Assembly (NCBI GenBank): GCA_019418525.1
Contig: DYBS01000003.1
Span: forward strand, 15,918 to 21,727
Length of the DNA: 5,810 nt
Source: Clostridiales bacterium
GTDB taxonomy: Bacteria; Bacillota; Clostridia; Oscillospirales; Oscillospiraceae
Direction of reading: 5' to 3'
Part shown: piece by piece, positions 1 to 4,980 of the stretch
How the letters are laid out: every line of letters begins with the position of its first letter
Numbering within the stretch: the stretch's first letter is position 1
Translations under genes and position numbers: made by a program
Notes under the pieces: generated by a model
The model's database searches: none
What the model was told of the DNA's origin: nothing
The model's input: the letters and a program-made list of their open reading frames with translations, nothing else

Positions 1-152
1 GGTTCTTTTACTACGGGAGCCTGGCGCCGCTCCTCACCTACAACGCCCTCTTTGTACCGGTCTTTTTCATGGGAGGCCTGCTGTGCCTCGTCATGTCGGC
101 CCTCTTCCGTCAGGCGGCAGAGCTGAAGGAAGAGAACGACCTGACTATTTAG
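1..152 (+). CDS. DUF2975 family membrane protein, C-terminal fragment
   Basis: The reading frame is open from base 3 to the TAG at 150-152, giving the last 49 residues of a protein whose start lies left of the window. The visible part holds one hydrophobic segment (about residues 14-36 of the fragment, YNALFVPVFFMGGLLCLVMS), which would be the last membrane helix. A charged tail ending QAAELKEENDLTI follows. That ending is characteristic of DUF2975 proteins, small membrane proteins with about four helices (Bacillus YoaS is an example), which are usually encoded directly before a YozG-type HTH regulator. The same order occurs here: the next gene starts 13 bases after this stop. The function of DUF2975 proteins is not established; regulator/membrane-partner roles are inferred from gene pairing only. 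The family call rests on the short tail and the neighbour, so it is probable rather than certain. Confidence 0.8.
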   Translation, partial: FFYYGSLAPLLTYNALFVPVFFMGGLLCLVMSALFRQAAELKEENDLTI

Positions 153-165
153 GGGGTGTACGGAA

Positions 166-393
166 ATGCCCATCGTCGTCAATCTGGACGTGATGATGGC
201 CAAGCGAAAAATGAGTTTAAACGAGCTGGCCCAGAAAGTGGACCTGACGCTGGCCAATCTGTCCATTTTAAAAAACAACCACGCCAAAGCGGTGCGTTTC
301 ACCACCCTGGAGGCCATCTGCCGGGCGCTGGACTGTCAGCCGGGGGACATTCTGGAATACGTCCCCGACGAGACCGAACCGCCCCAGTCCTGA
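166..393 (+). CDS. YozG-like Cro/C1-type helix-turn-helix transcriptional regulator
   Basis: This is a 75-residue cytoplasmic DNA-binding protein made almost entirely of one XRE (Cro/C1) HTH domain. The ATG at 166 follows a purine-rich AGGGGGTG (151-158) that overlaps the upstream stop codon. Residues 1-12 form a short beta-like start (MPIVVNLDVMMA). Residues 17-38 make the HTH (SLNELAQKVDLTLANLSILK), and residues 46-66 (TLEAICRALDCQPGDILEY) form the closing helices typical of the YozG subgroup. There is no sensor or ligand domain, which is normal for the subgroup. It sits between a DUF2975 gene and a DUF4173 gene with gaps of 13 and 12 bases, so the three are almost certainly cotranscribed from a promoter left of the window. 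YozG-type regulators are assumed to act with or on the DUF2975 partner and their own operon; the target here is unknown. An overlapping frame starting at 156 is a shadow with no ribosome binding site of its own. Confidence 0.93.
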   Translation: MPIVVNLDVMMAKRKMSLNELAQKVDLTLANLSILKNNHAKAVRFTTLEAICRALDCQPGDILEYVPDETEPPQS

Positions 394-399
394 AAGGAG
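394..399 (+). promoter_or_regulatory. Ribosome binding site of the DUF4173 gene
   Basis: AAGGAG lies 6 bases before the ATG at 406 and begins at the base after the HTH gene's TGA stop. It fixes the start of the DUF4173 gene and supports translational linkage with the upstream regulator gene. Confidence 0.75.
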
Positions 400-405
400 T
401 TTCCC

Positions 406-1905
406 ATGTCTGAACTTTCCAACCCAGTCCCCGCCCCCGATGCCCAGCCCAAAGTCGAGCGCCCCGCCGTGGTGGTGCGGCCCAAGCCGGTGTGGCACGT
501 GGACACCCGGGACAAAGTGGCTCTCCCCCTGACCCTGCTCATCGCCCTGCTGACGGTGCAGGTCCTCCTGTACAGCCGGTACCTCCCGGGCCTGGGCATG
601 GTGGTGCTGGTGGTGGCCTTCTACGCCCTGCGGTGGTGGCACAGCGGGAAGGCGGCCTTCGCCACCCGGGCGAGCCGCCTGCTGCTGCTGGCCACCGCCC
701 TGCTGACCCTCACCTTCGCGCTCTTCTCCAACTTCTCCCTGCGGCTTTTGAACTACCTCCTCCTCTTCTGCCTCATCGCGGTGCAGCTCTTTGAGGGCGC
801 CCCCGGCGCCGGGCAGTGGTGGGAGCCCTCCATGCTCCTCCGCCGGGCTGGGCTCTTTCTGGAGGGGCTCTTTGGGCGGATGGCCTCGGTGGGGGCGGTG
901 CTCGCCTCCCTGGGCAAGGGAGCCAAGCAGAAGCGCCTGCTGGCCGCCCTGGGCGGCGGAGCGGTGGGCATCGCCCTGCTGTGCATCGTGCTCCCCCTCC
1001 TCCGCTCGGCCGACGCGGTGTTCGCCTCGGTCACCAGCCAGGCGGTCCAGTGGCTCCAGGAAAACCTGGGCAGCGCCTTTTTCCGGGTGGTGCTGGCACT
1101 GATCCTGACCCCCTTCCTCTTCTCCCTCCTCTACCAGCTCCGCTACCCCAAGGAGACTGCCCCCTCTAACGCGAAAGCCACGGAGCACGCCGGGCTGGAC
1201 CCCGCCATGCCCCTGGTGCTCCTCCTGCTGCTGGACGTGACCTATGTGTTTTTCCTGGGCACCCAGCTGGCCGCCCTCTTCGGCGGCGAGGCCTACGTGG
1301 CCGAGGTGGGCGTGAGCTACGCCGAGTACGCCCGCAGCGGCTTCTTCCAGCTGGTGTGGGTGGCCCTGCTGAACCTGACCGCCGTCCTCTCCTGCGTTCA
1401 GTTCAGCCGCCGGGAGGCGACCCTCTGGAAGGGCGTGCGCGCCCTGTCCGTGGTGCTGATCGCCCTCACGGCGGTGCTCCTGGTCTCCGCCTGCGCCCGG
1501 ATGACCCTCTATGTGACGGTGTATGGCCTCTCGCTGAAGCGGCTCTTCACCTACTGGGCCATGGCCTTCCTGGCCGTCTGCCTGGTCTGCGCCCTGCGAA
1601 AGGTGTTCGTCCCCTCCTTCGGTTTTTTCCGCATCTGCTTTGCTTCGGGTATCGCCGTGTGGCTCCTCTTCAACTATGTGGGGCCCGACGCCATTGTGGC
1701 CCGGTACAATGTGAACGCCTATCAGTCCGGGCAGATCCAGTGGATCGACGCCGACTATCTGGGCACGCTCTCCTATGACACCCTGGACCTGCTGGAGGAG
1801 CTCCCCGAAAGCCACTATCTGGTGGCGGAGCAGCGGCAGCAGGCCGCCAATGAGGCCTCCAGCTGGCAGACCTGGTCCCTCTCCGCCTGGCGGGCGGCGA
1901 AGTAA
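406..1905 (+). CDS. DUF4173 domain-containing polytopic membrane protein
   Basis: A 499-residue integral membrane protein of unknown function. A hydrophilic, proline-rich N-terminus (residues 1-35) precedes about 11-12 hydrophobic segments, roughly at 39-57, 62-76, 91-108, 113-128, 155-170, 180-198, 224-243, 267-290, 313-330, 345-362, 380-396 and 407-424, and a hydrophilic C-terminal tail. Family hallmarks of DUF4173 (related to DUF4153) are visible. They are YAEYARSGFFQLVWVALLNL at 305-324, the ARMTLYVTVYGLSLKRLFTYW region at 364-384, and NVNAYQSGQI followed by DADYL at 435-451. The ATG at 406 follows AAGGAG by 6 bases and lies 12 bases after the HTH stop. Long antisense frames over this gene come from its GC-rich third positions. 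The gene ends inside the A-tract of a strong terminator. DUF4173 genes are often found beside HTH/DUF2975 pairs in Firmicutes, and I infer membrane or envelope-linked regulation. No catalytic motif is visible and no substrate can be named. Confidence 0.88.
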   Translation: MSELSNPVPAPDAQPKVERPAVVVRPKPVWHVDTRDKVALPLTLLIALLTVQVLLYSRYLPGLGMVVLVVAFYALRWWHSGKAAFATRASRLLLLATALLTLTFALFSNFSLRLLNYLLLFCLIAVQLFEGAPGAGQWWEPSMLLRRAGLFLEGLFGRMASVGAVLASLGKGAKQKRLLAALGGGAVGIALLCIVLPLLRSADAVFASVTSQAVQWLQENLGSAFFRVVLALILTPFLFSLLYQLRYPKETAPSNAKATEHAGLDPAMPLVLLLLLDVTYVFFLGTQLAALFGGEAYVAEVGVSYAEYARSGFFQLVWVALLNLTAVLSCVQFSRREATLWKGVRALSVVLIALTAVLLVSACARMTLYVTVYGLSLKRLFTYWAMAFLAVCLVCALRKVFVPSFGFFRICFASGIAVWLLFNYVGPDAIVARYNVNAYQSGQIQWIDADYLGTLSYDTLDLLEELPESHYLVAEQRQQAANEASSWQTWSLSAWRAAK

Positions 1906-1942
1906 AAAAATGGTCACGCTCTCAAGAGCGTGACCATTTTTT
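1904..1942. terminator. Bidirectional intrinsic terminator between convergent genes
   Basis: A perfect inverted repeat pairs TGGTCACGCTCT (1911-1922) with AGAGCGTGACCA (1925-1936). In RNA this is an 11-bp stem closed by the tetraloop UCAA. Seven A's (1904-1910) precede it and six T's (1937-1942) follow it, so either strand gives a hairpin plus U-tract. The TAA of the DUF4173 gene (1903-1905) and the TAA of the minus-strand EamA gene (1941-1943) both fall in these flanking tracts, so the hairpin fills the whole gap between the two genes. Confidence 0.95.
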
Positions 1943-2810
1943 AATCTTGTTTGGCGTCCTGCCGCTTGGTGTAGAGGAACATCAGCACCCCCGCGCCGCA
2001 GATGACGGCATAGCCCAGCCAGCTGATGAAGTCCGGCGTCTGCTGAAAGAAAAGGAAGCCCAGCAAAGCGGAGAAGAGCACCTGGGTGTAGTCGTACACC
2101 GACAGCTCCCGGGCCGGGGCGAAGGAGTAGGCCGCGGTGATGGAGAATTGGCCCCCCGCGGCGGCCACACCGGCCAGAAGAAGGAAGCCCAGCTGCTCCC
2201 CGGTCATGGGGTGGAAGTCCAGCACCAGCACCGGCAGGGTCACCAGACAGGAGAAGGCGGAGAAGGCGAACACGATGAAGGGCCCCTTCACCCCCTGCTG
2301 GCTGAGACACCGCACCATGGTGTACGCAAGACCCGCACAGGCGCCCCCCGCCAGCCCGATGAGGGCGGGGAACAGGTCCAGGTTTTCCCCACTGGGCCGC
2401 AGGATGAGTACCGCCCCGCCGAAGGCCATCAGCACCAGGGCCCCCTGGACCGGCGTGATCTTCTCCCGCAGCAGGAAGAAGCTAAACAGAATGGCAAAAA
2501 AGGGGGACATTTTATTCAGCATGGAGGCGTCGGCCAGGAGCAGGTGGTCCACGGCGTAGAAATTGCCCAGCACCCCCAGCGTGCCGAAGAGGGCCCGCAG
2601 GAAGAGGTACCACCAGCTCTTCCCGGTCATGGTCACCTTCTCCGGTTTTCGCAGAAGCAGCACGGCGGCGGCGAACATAGCCACCAGATTGCGGAAAAAG
2701 CTCTTCTGAATGGAGGGCAGATCCCCCGCCTCCCGCACGAACAGGGCCATGAGGGCGAAGAAAAAGGCGGCGGACAGAATACACAGGATGCCTTTATAGT
2801 GCTGCTTCAA
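1941..2810 (-). CDS. EamA-type transporter of the drug/metabolite transporter (DMT) superfamily
   Basis: A 289-residue inner-membrane permease with ten predicted helices in two tandem EamA domains, about residues 6-137 and 148-278. The clearest signature is LLADASMLNKMSPFFAILFS (91-110) followed by FFLLREKITP, the end of the first EamA repeat. FFRN (38-41) and the YDYTQVLFSALLGFLFF stretch (239-255) are the matching features of each half. Members export or import small metabolites such as amino acids, nucleosides or S-adenosylmethionine; the substrate here cannot be read from sequence. There is no ATG start: two TTG codons occur in tandem (2811-2813 and 2808-2810). The GGAGG at 2818-2822 is 4 bases from the first and 7 from the second, so I chose the second, giving MKQHYKGIL. 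The longer form would be 290 residues. The stop lies in the T-tract of the shared terminator. Upstream is a hairpin, and no promoter is evident. Confidence 0.92.
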   Translation of the reverse strand: MKQHYKGILCILSAAFFFALMALFVREAGDLPSIQKSFFRNLVAMFAAAVLLLRKPEKVTMTGKSWWYLFLRALFGTLGVLGNFYAVDHLLLADASMLNKMSPFFAILFSFFLLREKITPVQGALVLMAFGGAVLILRPSGENLDLFPALIGLAGGACAGLAYTMVRCLSQQGVKGPFIVFAFSAFSCLVTLPVLVLDFHPMTGEQLGFLLLAGVAAAGGQFSITAAYSFAPARELSVYDYTQVLFSALLGFLFFQQTPDFISWLGYAVICGAGVLMFLYTKRQDAKQD

Positions 2811-2817
2811 CAAAATT

Positions 2818-2823
2818 CCTCCC
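2818..2823 (-). promoter_or_regulatory. Ribosome binding site deciding between tandem TTG starts
   Basis: The minus strand reads GGGAGG here. The spacer is 4 bases to the first TTG and 7 to the second. The other minus-strand genes in this window use 7 to 8 bases, which favours the second TTG (2808-2810). Confidence 0.7.
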
Positions 2824-2834
2824 GATACGCACAG

Positions 2835-2863
2835 AAACAGGGACCGCCAGGCGGTCCCTGTTT
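2835..2863 (-). terminator. Hairpin after the 147-residue gene, probable intrinsic terminator or attenuator
   Basis: AAACAGGGACCGC (2835-2847) pairs perfectly with GCGGTCCCTGTTT (2851-2863), a 13-bp stem with a three-base loop. On the minus strand the stem begins 7 bases after the TAA of the 147-residue gene and is followed by TTTCTGTGCG, a short, interrupted T-tract. It therefore resembles a terminator of medium quality for that gene. It also ends 11 bases before the ribosome binding site of the EamA gene, so readthrough would have to cross it to express that gene. On the plus strand the tail (TTTGGCTCGTTT) is also weak. Confidence 0.7.
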
Positions 2864-2870
2864 GGCTCGT

Positions 2871-3314
2871 TTAAGTAGTGGAAATGCTCTCTTTGTCGGT
2901 GTTGTCGGCGATGAGCCGGCGAATGGCCTCCTCCGGATAGGAGAGGAGCCGTCCCAGGTCCCAGGCCACCCGGCTGCGGTTGCCGCCAAAGTAGACCCGG
3001 TTGGCCACCATGGACTCCTTGCGCTCCTTGAGGCGGATGTAGTCCTCGATCACATGGTCATCCCGGTAGAGCAGGATGTTATACGTTCCCTTGCTTTCCG
3101 AGAGGGGAAGCAGGTCGGTGACGAGGGGATCGTCCTCCGGGTAGAGCTTGGTCCCGTACCGGCGGCAATTCTCGTGGGCGTATTCGATCAGGGCCTCCTG
3201 CGCCTCCCGGCTGGGCTGGGGGCGAAGCATGGCCAGGGACTTGACGCCCAGCGCCACCAGGCGGTTAAAACCGTCAATCTGGCCGCAGTCAAAGGAATAA
3301 GAGTCAATCTGCAT
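2871..3314 (-). CDS. Conserved-looking protein of unknown function (147 residues)
   Basis: I do not recognise a characterised family. The protein is soluble: there is no signal peptide or membrane helix, and it is rich in charged residues. It starts MQIDSYSFDCGQIDGFNRLV. A basic/aromatic patch ENCRRYGTKLYPEDDPLVTD (48-67) follows, then a short strand TYNILLYRDD (77-86), a charged helix EDYIRLKERKES (90-101), and a C-terminal helix GRLLSYPEEAIRRLIADN (121-138). Cysteines occur only at 10 and 50, so a metal site is not suggested. The ATG at 3312-3314 has AGGAGG (3323-3328) at 8 bases, and a plausible promoter precedes it. Codon use resembles that of the neighbours, and the frame is intact, which argues for a real gene. 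It lies between glpK and an EamA transporter, each separated by its own regulatory gap, so context gives no function. Low-scoring similarity to unannotated Oscillospiraceae proteins is my impression only. Confidence 0.8.
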   Translation of the reverse strand: MQIDSYSFDCGQIDGFNRLVALGVKSLAMLRPQPSREAQEALIEYAHENCRRYGTKLYPEDDPLVTDLLPLSESKGTYNILLYRDDHVIEDYIRLKERKESMVANRVYFGGNRSRVAWDLGRLLSYPEEAIRRLIADNTDKESISTT

Positions 3315-3322
3315 GGTTTGGG

Positions 3323-3328
3323 CCTCCT
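3323..3328 (-). promoter_or_regulatory. Ribosome binding site of the 147-residue gene
   Basis: AGGAGG on the minus strand, 8 bases before the ATG at 3312-3314. A full-consensus site of this kind supports the reading frame as a real gene even though its family is unknown. Confidence 0.8.
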
Positions 3329-3344
3329 GTCTAACATCAGTTCT

Positions 3345-3373
3345 ATTTTACAACTTTCTCCCAGAGGCCGCAA
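3345..3373 (-). promoter_or_regulatory. Putative sigma-A promoter of the 147-residue gene
   Basis: On the minus strand, TTGCGG (3368-3373, three of six matches to TTGACA) is followed after exactly 17 bases by TAAAAT (3345-3350, five of six matches to TATAAT). The start of transcription would fall near 3338 and leave a leader of about 24 bases. The -10 box is good and the -35 box is weak. The local AT-rich stretch stands out against the GC-rich surroundings. Confidence 0.5.
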
Positions 3374-3418
3374 GGGAAAAAGGACTGAAAAGGAGAGGCC
3401 CCACGAAAAGATTTTCCA

Positions 3419-4906
3419 TCAGCGTGCCCAGCCCCGGCTGCGCTCCACCGCCTTGTGCCAGCCCTCCAGAAGCACGTTCCGGCGGTTTTCCTCCATGGCG
3501 GGGGCGAAGGTGGTATCCCGGCACCAGAGGGCGCGCAGCTCCTCCCGGTCCTTCCACACCCCCACAGTGAGGCCCGCCAGGAAGGCCGCGCCCAAGGCGG
3601 TGGTCTCCCGCACCACCGGGCGCACCACGTCCCGGCCCAGCACGTCGGCCTGGAACTGCATGAGGAAGCCGTCCCGGCTGGCGCCGCCGTCGGCCCGCAG
3701 GCAGGACAGGGGGAGGCCAGTGTCCTTCTCCATGGCCCCCACCAGGTCGGCCACCTGATAGGCGATGGACTCCTGGGCCGCCCGGATGATGTGCTCCCGC
3801 TTGGTGCCCCGGGTGATGCCCACCATGGTCCCCCGGGCGTACATGTCCCAGTAGGGGGCCCCCAAGCCGGTGAAGGCGGGCACCAGGTACACGCCGCCGG
3901 TGTCCTCCACCTTCTGGGCATAATACTCCGCGTCCCGGCTGTCGGTGAAGAAGTGGAGCTCGTCCCGCAGCCACTGGATCACCGCCCCGCCCACAAAGAC
4001 GGAACCCTCCAGGGCATACTCCACCGCCCCGCCGGCAGCGGTGGCGGCCAGGGTGGTGATGAGGCCGTTCTGGCTGACGCAGGGGGATTTGCCCGTGTTC
4101 ATCAGCAGGAAGCAGCCGGTGCCGTAGGTGTTCTTGGCGTCGCCGGGGGCAAAGCAGGTCTGGCCGAAGAGGGCGGCCTGCTGGTCGCCCGCCATACCGG
4201 CGATGGGGACCTTGACGCCCTGGATGTCGGTGCGGCCATAGACCGTGCCCGAGGGGGCCACGGCGGGGAGGATGTTCTCGGGGATGTTCAGCGCTTGGAG
4301 CAGCGTCTCATCCCAGCACAGGCGGTGGATATCGAAGAGCATGGTGCGGGAGGCGTTGGTGTAGTCGGTGGCGTGGACCGCCCCGCCGGTGAGCTTCCAC
4401 AGAAGCCAGGTGTCCACCGTGCCGAAGAGGAGCCGCCCCTGTTTCGCCAGGTCCCGGGCCCCCTCCACGTGGTCCAGGAGCCAGGCGATCTTGGTGGCGG
4501 AGAAATAGGCGTCGGGCACCAGGCCGGTGACGGCGCGGATGTGGTCCCCCAGCCCCCGCTCCAGCAGCTCGTCCACCATGGGCGCGGTGCGGCGGCACTG
4601 CCAGACGATGGCGTTGTGGATGGGCTTGCCGGTCTCCTTGTCCCAGAGAACCGTGGTCTCCCGCTGGTTGGTGATGCCGATGGCGGCGATCTCCTTGGGA
4701 GAGACGCCGGTCTTGGCGATGACCTCCATCATCACGCCGTACTGGGAGGACCAGATCTCCATGGCGTCATGCTCCACCCAGCCCTCCCGGGGGTAGAACT
4801 GGTTGAACTCTTTCTGGGCCACGCCCACGATGTTCTGGTGCGAGTCAAAGAGGATGGCCCGGGAGCTGGTGGTACCCTGGTCCAGAGCCAGAAGATAGGT
4901 GGCCAT
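3419..4906 (-). CDS. glpK: Glycerol kinase
   Basis: A 495-residue cytoplasmic FGGY kinase that phosphorylates glycerol with ATP to sn-glycerol 3-phosphate. The length is typical (about 495-505). Visible motifs: LALDQGTTSSRAILFD at 6-21 (first phosphate-binding strand, Asp9), NQRETT at 80-85 (glycerol-contacting Arg82 and Glu83), DAYFSATK at 132-139 (Tyr134), and AGMAGDQQAALFGQ at 236-249 with the catalytic-base Asp241. KNTYGTGCF at 258-266, PAFTGLGAPYWD at 343-354 and ADGGASRDGFLMQFQAD at 405-421 complete the ATP-binding half. The ATG at 4904-4906 has AGGAGG at 7 bases; the frame stays open to 5062, but that extension runs through the hairpin and the Fe-S gene and has no family support. The segment RTDIQGVKVPIAG (225-237) lacks both the phosphorylatable His loop of Bacillus/Enterococcus GlpK and the fructose-bisphosphate loop of E. 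coli GlpK. No glpF, glpD or glpO lies beside it in the window. Confidence 0.98.
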   Translation of the reverse strand: MATYLLALDQGTTSSRAILFDSHQNIVGVAQKEFNQFYPREGWVEHDAMEIWSSQYGVMMEVIAKTGVSPKEIAAIGITNQRETTVLWDKETGKPIHNAIVWQCRRTAPMVDELLERGLGDHIRAVTGLVPDAYFSATKIAWLLDHVEGARDLAKQGRLLFGTVDTWLLWKLTGGAVHATDYTNASRTMLFDIHRLCWDETLLQALNIPENILPAVAPSGTVYGRTDIQGVKVPIAGMAGDQQAALFGQTCFAPGDAKNTYGTGCFLLMNTGKSPCVSQNGLITTLAATAAGGAVEYALEGSVFVGGAVIQWLRDELHFFTDSRDAEYYAQKVEDTGGVYLVPAFTGLGAPYWDMYARGTMVGITRGTKREHIIRAAQESIAYQVADLVGAMEKDTGLPLSCLRADGGASRDGFLMQFQADVLGRDVVRPVVRETTALGAAFLAGLTVGVWKDREELRALWCRDTTFAPAMEENRRNVLLEGWHKAVERSRGWAR

Positions 4907-4913
4907 AGGGAAA

Positions 4914-4919
4914 CCTCCT
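4914..4919 (-). promoter_or_regulatory. Ribosome binding site of glpK
   Basis: AGGAGG on the minus strand, 7 bases before the ATG at 4904-4906. It decides the start of glpK against the 52-codon longer open frame. Confidence 0.85.
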
Positions 4920-4936
4920 CGTCTGTTTTTAGTACC

Positions 4937-4965
4937 ATGATACGGCATACGCCGCCCCTTGTCCA
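4937..4965 (-). promoter_or_regulatory. Putative sigma-A promoter of glpK, overlapping a hairpin
   Basis: On the minus strand TGGACA (4960-4965, five of six matches to TTGACA) and TATCAT (4937-4942, five of six matches to TATAAT) are separated by exactly 17 bases. Transcription would start near 4930, giving a leader of about 24 bases before the ATG. The -35 box covers the loop of the 4946-4978 hairpin and the first base of its arm, and the spacer is mostly the other hairpin arm. No catabolite-response (cre) site or glycerol antiterminator target is visible in the short leader. Confidence 0.6.
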
Positions 4966-4978
4966 GGGGCGGCGTATG
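4946..4978 (-). terminator. Strong hairpin after the Fe-S protein gene, probable terminator
   Basis: CATACGCCGCCCCT (4946-4959) pairs perfectly with AGGGGCGGCGTATG (4965-4978), a 14-bp GC-rich stem with a five-base loop. On the minus strand it starts 2 bases after the TAA of the Fe-S gene. The following bases, CCGTATCATGG, are not T-rich, so it is not a textbook intrinsic terminator. It may pause polymerase, protect the 3' end, or act with Rho. It shares its bases with the glpK promoter. Confidence 0.6.
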
Positions 4979-4980
4979 AT

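Noticed and set aside
268..2310. Very long minus-strand open frame (680 codons) antisense to the DUF4173 gene and running into the EamA gene
   Set aside because: It spans two real genes on opposite strands, its translation is Gly/Gln/His/Glu-rich low-complexity, and it has no ribosome binding site. It is produced by GC-rich third positions.
2864..2905. Promoter for the EamA gene inside the 3' end of the 147-residue gene
   Set aside because: A CCGACA-like -35 exists but the matching -10 (TACTTA) fits the consensus in only two of six positions.
3354..3382. Possible terminator for glpK: CTTTTTCCC pairing with GGGAGAAAG on the minus strand
   Set aside because: The stem has a G-U pair and an 11-base loop and is AT-rich in half its length, with no T-tract after it. 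It may be chance in a purine-rich stretch, so I see no convincing terminator in the gap 3315-3418.
3363..3400. Direct repeat AGAGGCC at 3363-3369 and 3394-3400
   Set aside because: Seven bases repeated once in a purine-rich gap is expected by chance, and no operator-like symmetry accompanies it.
1947..3758. 603-codon plus-strand open frame across the EamA, 147-residue and glpK genes
   Set aside because: It is antisense to three well-supported genes and has a composition typical of shadow frames. It also crosses the hairpin at 2835-2863.
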